Shown here one piece after another: positions 49,684-56,508 of a stretch of DNA of 64,000 nt (positions are counted from its first letter, which is position 1; every line of letters starts with the position of its first letter). The notes under the pieces were generated by a model. That model worked only from the letters and a program-made list of their open reading frames with translations. It had not been told where the DNA came from and did no database searches. Origin of the DNA: Geodermatophilus sp. DSM 44513 (lineage in GTDB: Bacteria; Actinomycetota; Actinomycetes; Mycobacteriales; Geodermatophilaceae). The translations under genes were made by a program, and so were the position numbers. The stretch is taken from the NCBI RefSeq assembly GCF_032460525.1, contig NZ_CP135963.1, positions 868,001-932,000 on the forward strand. The letters are read 5' to 3'.

Positions 49684-51143
49684 CGGGCCAGCACCTCGGC
49701 GACGGTGTGCCGGCCGGGCTCGCGGTACAGCGCGTAGAGCGCGCCCACCCGCCGGGCGGCGCCGGCGCGGTCGAACCAGGCCGGGCCGCCGAGGCGCTCC
49801 TCGGCGTCGGCGGTCAGGTGCACCCGCGCCCAGCCGCCCGGGTCGGCCCCCACGACGGCGAGCCCCTCGTCGTGCTCGACCAGCCGCCGCACCCCGCGCT
49901 CGCCGATCCGTCCGTAGGACATCGTCTCCACCTCCAGGCCGGGCACCAGCACCTTGGCCGCCACGGCGTCGCCGGCCGAGGGCTGCAGCTCGACCAGCAC
50001 GTCGAGGCCGGCGGCCTGCACCGCGCCGGTGACGGAGGCGTGCAGGTCCTCCCCGGACCAGGTGGGCAGGTCGGTGAGCGCCACGCTCGACCGCCGGGAC
50101 AGCACCGAGTCCTGCAGCAGGTCGACCAGCGCGGCGGTGCCCATCCGGGTCCACTCGAGCATCGCCTGCAGCGCGCGGTCCTCCTCGACCAGCCGTTCCG
50201 GCGGGTGCCCGCCGCGCCAGTGCTCCAGGTAGCCGGCCGGCGTGGCGGGGAGGACGACGTCGTAGGGGCCGTGCATGAACGCCTTGCGGCTGCGCGCGGA
50301 GGCGAACTCGTGCAGCGCCTTGCGGACGGCGGTGTCCCGGTCGGGGTGCGCGGCCTCCCCGCATGCGGTGGCCATCACCGGCACCGGCTCGGAGAGGTCC
50401 CGCGAGCAGCCGACCGCGTACACGTCGACCACGCCGAAGTCCGTCGCCGCGAGCTTCACCACCACGTCGATGCCGGCGGCGTCCAGCCGGTCGAGCAGGG
50501 CCAGCGCGTCGGGGTCGCGCAGGCCGGCCAGGTCGACGACCACGCCGCGGTCCATCGCGCGGAAGGCCGTCGCGTTGCCGTCGCGCTGCAGCACCTCCAG
50601 CAGCGCGTGCGCCACCGCCCGGTCGGCGTCGAACGCCGCGCCCTGCCCGTTGGTGATGACCGTGGTGAGCCAGCCACCGGGCGGCGGAGCGCCGGGCAGG
50701 TCGTCGGGCGCCGACGCGACCAGTTCCGCGGGCACCAGCACCGTCTCGCCGTCGCGCTGCCGGGTCATCGGCAGCCACTGCAGCGGCCGGTCGTCGGCGT
50801 AGGCGCTGCCGGCCTCCAGGCACAGGGTGCGCGGGTCGGCCACCCGGTCGCGGCCGTGCCGCCGGGCCACCTCGGTGTACGAGCCCTGCTCCCGCTGCAC
50901 GCCCTGGTGGGCGCGCAGCGACAGGGCCATCTCGGCCATCTCGCCCAGCGCGCCGGTGCGCGCCTCCTCGCGGGTGGCGCCGTAGCCCAGCCCGCTGCCG
51001 CCGGGGTGCGCCGGCGTCGGGGCCAGGACGGCGCTGTGCAGCGGCACGTCGAGGACGTCGAGGCCCTCGATGGCGAACTCGTCGACCGGGGTGGGGAAGG
51101 AGTCCCGGTACCGCTGCGAGGGCGTGACCTCCGTGGTGGTCAC
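49680..51143 (-). CDS. YcaO-domain ATP-dependent backbone/carboxylate-activating enzyme
   Basis: YcaO proteins use ATP to phosphorylate an amide or carboxylate, forming azolines, thioamides or amidines. The 487-residue protein shows all three ATP-site segments: TGALGEMAEMALS (Glu68, Glu71), ITNGQGAAFDADRAVAHALLEVLQRDG (Glu183, Gln186, Asp188) and ATACGEAAHPDRDTAVRKALHEFASAR (Glu279, Arg284). The C-terminus (YREPGRHTVAEVLAR) lacks the PxPxP end of azoline-forming YcaOs, and no TfuA partner, E1-like partner or short precursor gene was found. Its neighbours are sugar and inositol enzymes, so a non-ribosomal substrate is plausible. Confidence 0.9.
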   Translation of the reverse strand: MTTTEVTPSQRYRDSFPTPVDEFAIEGLDVLDVPLHSAVLAPTPAHPGGSGLGYGATREEARTGALGEMAEMALSLRAHQGVQREQGSYTEVARRHGRDRVADPRTLCLEAGSAYADDRPLQWLPMTRQRDGETVLVPAELVASAPDDLPGAPPPGGWLTTVITNGQGAAFDADRAVAHALLEVLQRDGNATAFRAMDRGVVVDLAGLRDPDALALLDRLDAAGIDVVVKLAATDFGVVDVYAVGCSRDLSEPVPVMATACGEAAHPDRDTAVRKALHEFASARSRKAFMHGPYDVVLPATPAGYLEHWRGGHPPERLVEEDRALQAMLEWTRMGTAALVDLLQDSVLSRRSSVALTDLPTWSGEDLHASVTGAVQAAGLDVLVELQPSAGDAVAAKVLVPGLEVETMSYGRIGERGVRRLVEHDEGLAVVGADPGGWARVHLTADAEERLGGPAWFDRAGAARRVGALYALYREPGRHTVAEVLAR

Positions 51144-52099
51144 AGCTCGGCCAGCGGGACGGGCGCGGCGTCCGGCGGGCCGGACAGCAGCCGCTGCACC
51201 AGGTGCACGACGTGGTCGGTGGTGACCCCCGGGACCATCTCGAACGGCGTGGTCACGGTCCCGAAGTCGAGCACCCCGACGACGGCCAGCATCTCCCGCA
51301 GCTCGCCGTGCGACAGCGGGATCTGCGCGTGGAAGGCCTTGTGCGCGGACAGCGCCACCGGTGCCCCGGCCTCGTCCAGGTCGACCTTGAGGGAGTCGCC
51401 GCAGAACAGGATGCCGCGGCGGGAGTCGTGCAGCACCGAGTGCCCGGGGAAGTGCCCGCCGGTGCGGTGCAGGGTGAGGTCGGGGGCCAGCGTGAGGACG
51501 TCGTCGGCCGGCCAGGTCACCCGGAAGGCCTTGGTCCAGGGCAGGTCGTGCACGTTGACGCACACCACCCGCGGCTCCAGCTCCAGCTGCAGCTGCCACA
51601 GCGCCCCGTAGCCGTGCACGTGGGAGGACGCCAGCACCGGGAAGCCGCCGTGTACCTCGGCCATGCGGCGCAGCTCGGCGAGCATGTCGGCGGTGTACCA
51701 GGGGGCGCACTCGAAGCCGACCAGGCCGATGTCGGTCTCGATCACCCAGCCGCGGCTGTCCAGCCCGAAGCGCGGCTCGGTGCCGAACTCGGTGACGCCG
51801 TCGACCGGGGCCGGCCGCCAGGAGCCGGTGACCAGCTCGTCGGCCTGCTTGGCGGTGACGAACTCGAAGCCGTGCTCGGGCAGTGCGTTGCGCACGTCGG
51901 CGCAGACCGGGCAGACCAGCGGGCCCGGTGCCGGCCAGCGCTGCCAGTGCCCGCAGTTGGTGCAGGCGTAGGCGGGCAGGTCCGGCAGCAGGCCGCGGTA
52001 GGGGTTGGTGTCGACCTGGCTGGTTCCGTGCCGCGCGCCGTCGTCAGCGGCGGGGTCGGTGGGCCGGTCGATCGAGCCGGGCACGTCGGGCGGGGTCAC
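51140..52099 (-). CDS. Metallo-beta-lactamase-fold protein with N-terminal zinc ribbon
   Basis: A 319-residue protein. Residues 44-68 form a rubredoxin-like zinc ribbon (ACTNCGHWQRWPAPGPLVCPVC; Cys46, Cys49, Cys63, Cys66). Residues about 75-310 are a metallo-beta-lactamase fold with a variant first motif SSHVHGYGALWQ (His160, His162), GGHFPGHSVLH (His216, His220) and CGDSLKVD (Asp235). The family's HxHxDH is reduced to HVHGYG, so it may bind one metal. I start at GTG 52099, overlapping the upstream stop; the longer frame adds a Pro/Arg-rich stretch. It could be a hydrolase acting on the YcaO product. Confidence 0.88.
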   Translation of the reverse strand: MTPPDVPGSIDRPTDPAADDGARHGTSQVDTNPYRGLLPDLPAYACTNCGHWQRWPAPGPLVCPVCADVRNALPEHGFEFVTAKQADELVTGSWRPAPVDGVTEFGTEPRFGLDSRGWVIETDIGLVGFECAPWYTADMLAELRRMAEVHGGFPVLASSHVHGYGALWQLQLELEPRVVCVNVHDLPWTKAFRVTWPADDVLTLAPDLTLHRTGGHFPGHSVLHDSRRGILFCGDSLKVDLDEAGAPVALSAHKAFHAQIPLSHGELREMLAVVGVLDFGTVTTPFEMVPGVTTDHVVHLVQRLLSGPPDAAPVPLAEL

Positions 52100-53082
52100 G
52101 CGGGGCCTCCGGAGAGAGCGGTGAGGAGCAGGCGGTGCAGGGCGAGGTCGCGGGCGGGGGGGTACGGCCACCGCGCGCGGCCCGCGACCGCGGCGGTGAA
52201 GGCGGCGAACTGCGCCTGGAACGGCGGGGTGTCGGCGAACGGCACGTCGACGGGGTCGGGGCGGTGCAGCGTGAGCGAGCCTCCCGCCGTCTGGCCCATC
52301 GTGTCGACGGCGACGGCCATGCCGCGGGTGCCGACCACCTCCAGCCGGCGGCGGGGCAGCGCGTCGGGGGTGTTGAACGCGACGTGCAGGCTGACCAGCA
52401 CGCCGCCGTCGGTGCTGCCGGTGAGCAGTGCGCCGTCGTCCACGCCGTAGTCGTGCACCCGGGTCTGCAGCCGCGCCGACAGCTCGACCACGTCCTCGCC
52501 GAGCAGCACGCCGGCCAGGTCCAGGCCGTGCGGGGCCAGGTCGATCGCGGCACCCCCGCCGGCGCGGGCGGGATCGACCCGCCAGTTGTCGTGCGGGCGG
52601 CCGTCCGGCGTCCAGTCACCGGGCAGCCAGCAGCAGTAGACGATCCGGACGGCGGTGACCGTGCCCAGCTCGGGCACCAGCTCGCGCAGCCGCACGTGCG
52701 CGGGGTGCCAGCGCTGGTCGTAGGCCGTCCCGAGCAGGACGCCGGCGTCGCGGGCGGCGACCACCATCGCGTCGGCGTCCGCGACGTCGGCGGCCAGCGG
52801 CTTCTCGCACAGCACCGCCTTCCCCGCCGCGGCGGCGGCCGCCACCAGCGCCCGGTGGCCGGCGTTGGGGACGGCGACGTAGACGGCGTCCAGCCCCGGG
52901 GTGGCGAGGAACCCGGCCAGGTCGGTGCTGCGGTGCGCGCCCTCGACCGGCACCCGGTCCAGGGCCGCGGGGTCGCGGTCGTGCAGTGCGACGACCCGGG
53001 CGCCCTCGACGGCCAGCAGCGCGGGCAGCGCGTGGTCGCGGGCCACCCAGCCGCACCCGGCGATGCCCCAGCCGACGCTCAC
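52096..53082 (-). CDS. Gfo/Idh/MocA-family NAD(P)-dependent oxidoreductase
   Basis: A 328-residue two-domain oxidoreductase with the Rossmann motif GIAGCGWVARDHALPAL (6-22), the family signature VLCEKPLAADVADADAMV (catalytic Lys in EKP), and a C-terminal domain with NWRVDPARAGGGAAIDLAPHGLDLAGVLLGE, where Asp and His act on the sugar. Inositol 2-dehydrogenase is a founding member, which fits an operon with an inositol-phosphate-synthase-like enzyme. The GTG at 53082 is the only non-overlapping start in the operon; 91 bases with a palindromic element precede it. Confidence 0.92.
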   Translation of the reverse strand: MSVGWGIAGCGWVARDHALPALLAVEGARVVALHDRDPAALDRVPVEGAHRSTDLAGFLATPGLDAVYVAVPNAGHRALVAAAAAAGKAVLCEKPLAADVADADAMVVAARDAGVLLGTAYDQRWHPAHVRLRELVPELGTVTAVRIVYCCWLPGDWTPDGRPHDNWRVDPARAGGGAAIDLAPHGLDLAGVLLGEDVVELSARLQTRVHDYGVDDGALLTGSTDGGVLVSLHVAFNTPDALPRRRLEVVGTRGMAVAVDTMGQTAGGSLTLHRPDPVDVPFADTPPFQAQFAAFTAAVAGRARWPYPPARDLALHRLLLTALSGGPA

Positions 53083-53097
53083 CGTGCCCCTCTCCGC

Positions 53098-53159
53098 GGC
53101 GAGATCGGCGATCTCGCCCGGTTGCGGGCCCGGGAGCGTGCGGGATCGGCGATCTCGCC
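53098..53159. repeat. Palindromic GAGATCG-S-CGATCTC element, copy 2, inside the YcaO operon
   Basis: Two palindromes (centred near 53108 and 53151) that also pair with each other (53098-53113 with 53144-53159, one central mismatch). It is the same element as at 5308-5365 and lies in the only real spacer of the operon. Confidence 0.75.
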
Positions 53160-53173
53160 GGGACGCCCGACGC

Positions 53174-54199
53174 TCACCAGGCGTCCGGGAGGTCGACCAG
53201 CAGCCGGCGGCGGGCCGCGTCGGCCGGCAGGGGGTCCGGCCAGCGGGCCGGCAGGTACCCCGACCGCGGGCCGTACTCGGTGGCGTAGCGCTCGCTGGGC
53301 CAGCGCAGCTCCCCGTCGCGGTACAGCGGGTTCTGCCGCAGCGGCGGCAGCGGCTCGCCGAGGTCGACCGGGGCGGGGGTCAGCGGGTCGCCGGCGACCA
53401 GCGCGACCGCCTCGCTGCCGTGCAGCTCGGCGGCGGGGGCCGGTCGCGGCGGGCGGCCGGCCAGCAGCGCGCCGGTCAGCTCGGCGTCGTCGTAGAGCAG
53501 GTCGGTGCCGAGCACCGCGGCGTAGCCCTCCGGGGTCAGCGGCTGCCCGTGCGGGTCGGCCACGTGCGCGTGCCCGATGACGACGGTGCCGCCGTCCCCG
53601 GCCAGCGCGCGCATCGCGGCGGCCGCGGCCGGCTTGTCGCGCAGGAAGTAGAAGGCGTCGTGGCACAGCACGTACGCCGGCGCGGGCACGCCCAGCTCGG
53701 GGGTGGCGGTGACGTCGGCGCACACGTAGCGGGCGGCCGGGCAGACGAACCGGCGGGCCAGCCAGAGCTTCGCCCAGACGACGTCGACGCCGGTGAGGTC
53801 GGTGCAGCCGCGGCGGGCCAGCTCGCGCAGGTGGGTGCCGGTGCCGCAGGCGACGTCGACCACCGGCCGGCCGCCGGGCCAGTGCTGCTGCAGCAGCGCC
53901 AGCCCGGCCAGGTGGGTGGGGTCGGACCAGCGGTGGGCGAAGTAGTCGGCGACCCGGCCCATGCCGAGCAGCGCCATCGCCTCGCGCAGGGTCGCCGCGG
54001 CGGGGACGCGGGCCAGCTGCTCGGCCGGCGGGGGCGGCTCGGTCCACCAGTCGTCGGAGTCGGCCAGCAGCAGCACGCGGGCGCGGTCGACCTCGCCGTG
54101 CGCCAGCAGGCCGGTCACCTCCGCGCGCAGCTCGTCGCGCCCCGCGCGGGCGAACGGGATGCCGTCGACCACCGGGACGGCGGGGGCAGCAGCACTCAC
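53174..54199 (-). CDS. Class I SAM-dependent methyltransferase
   Basis: A 341-residue protein. Residues 1-90 are a helical N-terminal region (GRDELRAEVTGLLAHGEVDRARVLLLADSDDWWTEPPPPAEQL). The SAM-binding motif I VVDVACGTGTHLRELARRG and the later VLCHDAFYFLRDKPAAAAAMRALAGDGGTVVIGH define the fold. The C-terminal 100 residues are unusual and end LLVDLPDAW. The acceptor is unknown; a cyclitol or sugar oxygen is possible by context. It starts with GTG 54199, overlapping the upstream stop. Confidence 0.87.
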   Translation of the reverse strand: MSAAAPAVPVVDGIPFARAGRDELRAEVTGLLAHGEVDRARVLLLADSDDWWTEPPPPAEQLARVPAAATLREAMALLGMGRVADYFAHRWSDPTHLAGLALLQQHWPGGRPVVDVACGTGTHLRELARRGCTDLTGVDVVWAKLWLARRFVCPAARYVCADVTATPELGVPAPAYVLCHDAFYFLRDKPAAAAAMRALAGDGGTVVIGHAHVADPHGQPLTPEGYAAVLGTDLLYDDAELTGALLAGRPPRPAPAAELHGSEAVALVAGDPLTPAPVDLGEPLPPLRQNPLYRDGELRWPSERYATEYGPRSGYLPARWPDPLPADAARRRLLVDLPDAW

Positions 54200-55095
54200 A
54201 GGCCGGCCGCCGCCAGCACGTCGAGGTGGAAGGCCTGCACCGGCCCGGCGTGCACCAGCTCCAGGTCGTCCAGCGCCTGTGACGCGGTGAACGCCGCGGC
54301 CCGGGCGTGGTGGTGCACCTGCAGCACCCGGTCCAGGACGTCGGCGGCGTGGAAGGCCTGCGCCTCCGGGGCCCCGGCGTCCGCGCGCAGCCGTAGCACG
54401 GTGCGCAGCCGCTGCGCCAGCTCCTCCGGCAGCGCGGCGAGCTCCCGTTCCTCCAGCGTGGTGATCACCCGGTCCAGCGCGCCGCCCAGCAGCACCTCAC
54501 CGGCGAACCCGGCGTCGGGCAGCTGCACGTTGTGCAGGTGGTGGGCGATCCCGACGAGGAACGGCGCGACCGGGTCGGCGCCGAACACCGGCGCCACCAG
54601 CACCCCGTAGACCGCCACGGTGAGGCAGTGGTCGCCGTGGCTCTCCGGCGGCTCGACGACCACCCGCGCCCGGCCCGGGGCGGTGGCCCCCGCCCGGGGC
54701 TGGGCGTTGAGCCGCGCGACCAGGGCCGGCGGCTCCGGCGCGGGGACGGCGAGCGGCAGCGCCGCGCGCAGCCGCGCCCGCAGCCCGGCGTCCAGGGGCC
54801 CGGCCACCTCGTCGAACCCGCGCCGCAGCACCTCCAGCGCCTCGTCGTCGGACAGGCCGGCCGTGCGCAGCACCGCGCCGTCGACGCCGGCCAGCCGGGC
54901 ACGGGCCACGGCGGCGGCGGTCTCCGAGAGCGCGACGGCGGCCGGGTCCTCACCGGCCACCAGCCGCCCCCAGGTGCGGGCGAAGGCCTGCTCGGCCAGC
55001 GACCCGGGGGCGCCGGCCACGCGGACCCGCTTGGCGTCGCCGACCTCGGTCAGCAGCGGGCGGAGCTCGGCGAGGGCGGGGGAGCCGCCCGTCAC
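54196..55095 (-). CDS. HD-superfamily-like, histidine-rich protein next to the inositol-phosphate-synthase gene
   Basis: A 299-residue protein not assigned to a named family. Residues about 150-265 hold a metal-site pattern: PPESHGDHCLTVAVYGVLV (His153, His156), GIAHHLHNVQLPDAGFAGE (His185, His186, His188, Asp194), HAADVLDRVLQVHHHARAAAFT (His249, Asp252, His261-263). The helices and spacing resemble HD-domain phosphohydrolases, with the HD pair read as HH. The myo-inositol oxygenase family is also HD-type, so an oxygenase acting on an inositol compound is one idea. N-terminal 110 residues are helical. GTG 55095, coupled to the upstream gene. Confidence 0.6.
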   Translation of the reverse strand: MTGGSPALAELRPLLTEVGDAKRVRVAGAPGSLAEQAFARTWGRLVAGEDPAAVALSETAAAVARARLAGVDGAVLRTAGLSDDEALEVLRRGFDEVAGPLDAGLRARLRAALPLAVPAPEPPALVARLNAQPRAGATAPGRARVVVEPPESHGDHCLTVAVYGVLVAPVFGADPVAPFLVGIAHHLHNVQLPDAGFAGEVLLGGALDRVITTLEERELAALPEELAQRLRTVLRLRADAGAPEAQAFHAADVLDRVLQVHHHARAAAFTASQALDDLELVHAGPVQAFHLDVLAAAGL

Positions 55096-56312
55096 CGGCC
55101 GGTCGAGCCGGTGGCCAGCCAGTCCAGCAGCACCTGCTCCTGGCGGTGCAGGGCGTGCTCGGGCGTGCCGCCGTCCGGGGTCATCGGCGCCTTGAAGAAC
55201 CAGCCGAGGTGGGTCTGCACGCCACCCTGTCCGCGCTGCTGGGCCAGGTCGGTGAGCCGGGCCAGCTCGATGGCCAGCGGCGCGGCCAGGATCGAGTCGC
55301 GGCACTGGAAGTCGACCTTGATCTGCATGCGCTGGCCGAGGAAGCCGACCAGGTCGATGGCGTCCCAGGCCTCCTTCTGGTCCCCGCGCGGGCGGTAGTA
55401 GTCGATGCGCACCACGTGGTCCTCGACCGGGTAGCCGAGGATGGAGTCCAGCACGCTGCCCTTGGTCTGCAGCTTGCTCTCCAGGGAGGCCGGGTCGTCG
55501 AGGGCCAGGCCGTCGCGGTTGCCCAGGATGTTGGTGGAATACCAGCCCTCGACGGTGAGCGCGCGGCTGCGGAAGGCCGGGGCGAGCACCGTCTTCATCA
55601 TCGTCTGGCCGGTCTTGCCGTCCTTGCCGGCGACCGGTACCCCGCGCAGCTCGGCGAGCTCGACGAGGGCCGGCACGTCGGCGGCCAGCGACGGCGTGAA
55701 GTTGGCGTAGCCGACGCCCTCGGCGATCGCGGCGTAGGCGTACACCATCGACGGGGTGATCGAGCGGTCGTCGTCGTCCAGGGCGAGCTCGAACGCCTCC
55801 GCGGACTGCAGCGCCGGTGCCGACGGGTCCGGCCAGCGCTCGGTGGAGGCCAGGTTGACCAGCACCAGGCCGTCGAGCCGCTGCTCCTCGCGGAAGCGGC
55901 GCAGGTCGGCCCGCACGGCGTCGACCTGGGCGCGGCGGGTCTCGGCCAGCACCACGTTGCCACCGGTCACGTTGCGGCAGAAGTCGGCGTCCCCGGCCGC
56001 CGGCCACGGCGTCACCGACGACAGGTACGGCCCGGCCTGGGCGAGCTGGTGGTGGTCCAGGACGCCGTGCTGTTCCGCGGCCTTGCGCAGGTCGCTGCCG
56101 TCGAGGTCCCAGCCGCCGACCACCAGGTCGGCGTACTCCACCAGCCCGGTGGCCGCCTCGACGGGACGGCCGTCGACCTGCAGGCCCGCCAGCGGCAGCC
56201 CGGCGGTGTCCCCCCCGGCGCGCAGCAGTTCCAGCCCGGCCACGGCGGTCGTCGCGACCGCTCCTCCGAGGCCGACGACGGCCATCCCGACCCGTCGTGG
56301 TGCACCGGACAA
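55092..56312 (-). CDS. Inositol-3-phosphate synthase-like enzyme, first gene of the YcaO operon
   Basis: Inositol-3-phosphate synthase turns glucose 6-phosphate into inositol phosphate with NAD. The 406-residue protein has the Rossmann motif VVGLGGAVATTAVAG (12-26), the NAD and active-site motif VAGKDGKTGQTMMKT (227-241), TNILGNRDGLALDD (260-273), KVDFQCRDS (332-340) and the family C-terminus. The KxGQT and LGNxDG forms recall eukaryote-type synthases more than mycobacterial Ino1. I start at TTG 56312, because GAGGGGGAC lies just before it and the Rossmann strand follows; upstream starts add unrelated residues. Confidence 0.88.
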   Translation of the reverse strand: MSGAPRRVGMAVVGLGGAVATTAVAGLELLRAGGDTAGLPLAGLQVDGRPVEAATGLVEYADLVVGGWDLDGSDLRKAAEQHGVLDHHQLAQAGPYLSSVTPWPAAGDADFCRNVTGGNVVLAETRRAQVDAVRADLRRFREEQRLDGLVLVNLASTERWPDPSAPALQSAEAFELALDDDDRSITPSMVYAYAAIAEGVGYANFTPSLAADVPALVELAELRGVPVAGKDGKTGQTMMKTVLAPAFRSRALTVEGWYSTNILGNRDGLALDDPASLESKLQTKGSVLDSILGYPVEDHVVRIDYYRPRGDQKEAWDAIDLVGFLGQRMQIKVDFQCRDSILAAPLAIELARLTDLAQQRGQGGVQTHLGWFFKAPMTPDGGTPEHALHRQEQVLLDWLATGSTGR

Positions 56313-56383
56313 CGTGTCCCCCTCTTGCTCGATCGAACGGCCGGCCCTCGCCGTGGCGAGGCACAGCGGCCGTGCAGACAGAC

Positions 56384-56400
56384 ACTGGAGCCACTCCAGT
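56384..56400. promoter_or_regulatory. Inverted repeat in the divergent region between the YcaO operon and the ABC transporter
   Basis: ACTGGAG-CCA-CTCCAGT, midway in the 196-base spacer between the starts at 56312 (minus) and 56509 (plus). Its position suits an operator acting on both directions; similar half-sites (CTCCACTCC) follow. The protein is unknown; the response regulator gene at 59464 is a candidate. Confidence 0.5.
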
Positions 56401-56508
56401 CCCGTGCTCCACTCCACCACCCGGGCCCCGCCGTGTCCACCGATGGGTGGAACAGCAACCGACGGATCGGCGGTGCCGCGGGATCCCGCGAGGAGGGAGG
56501 GTCACCCC

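Noticed and set aside
48832..55095. A RiPP precursor peptide for the YcaO enzyme
   Set aside because: All junctions but one are four-base overlaps, and the 91-base spacer holds a palindromic repeat rather than a short gene.
45979..56312. The operon as a mycothiol biosynthesis cluster
   Set aside because: There is no MshC ligase or MshD acetyltransferase, mycothiol genes are normally scattered, and YcaO, MBL and Gfo/Idh have no role in that pathway; only the chemistry of three steps looks parallel.
45979..56312. An ebo (EboA-F) type cluster
   Set aside because: Inositol synthase and a TIM-barrel protein occur in some such clusters, but the EboA-like protein, UbiA prenyltransferase, dehydroquinate-synthase-like and TatD genes are missing.
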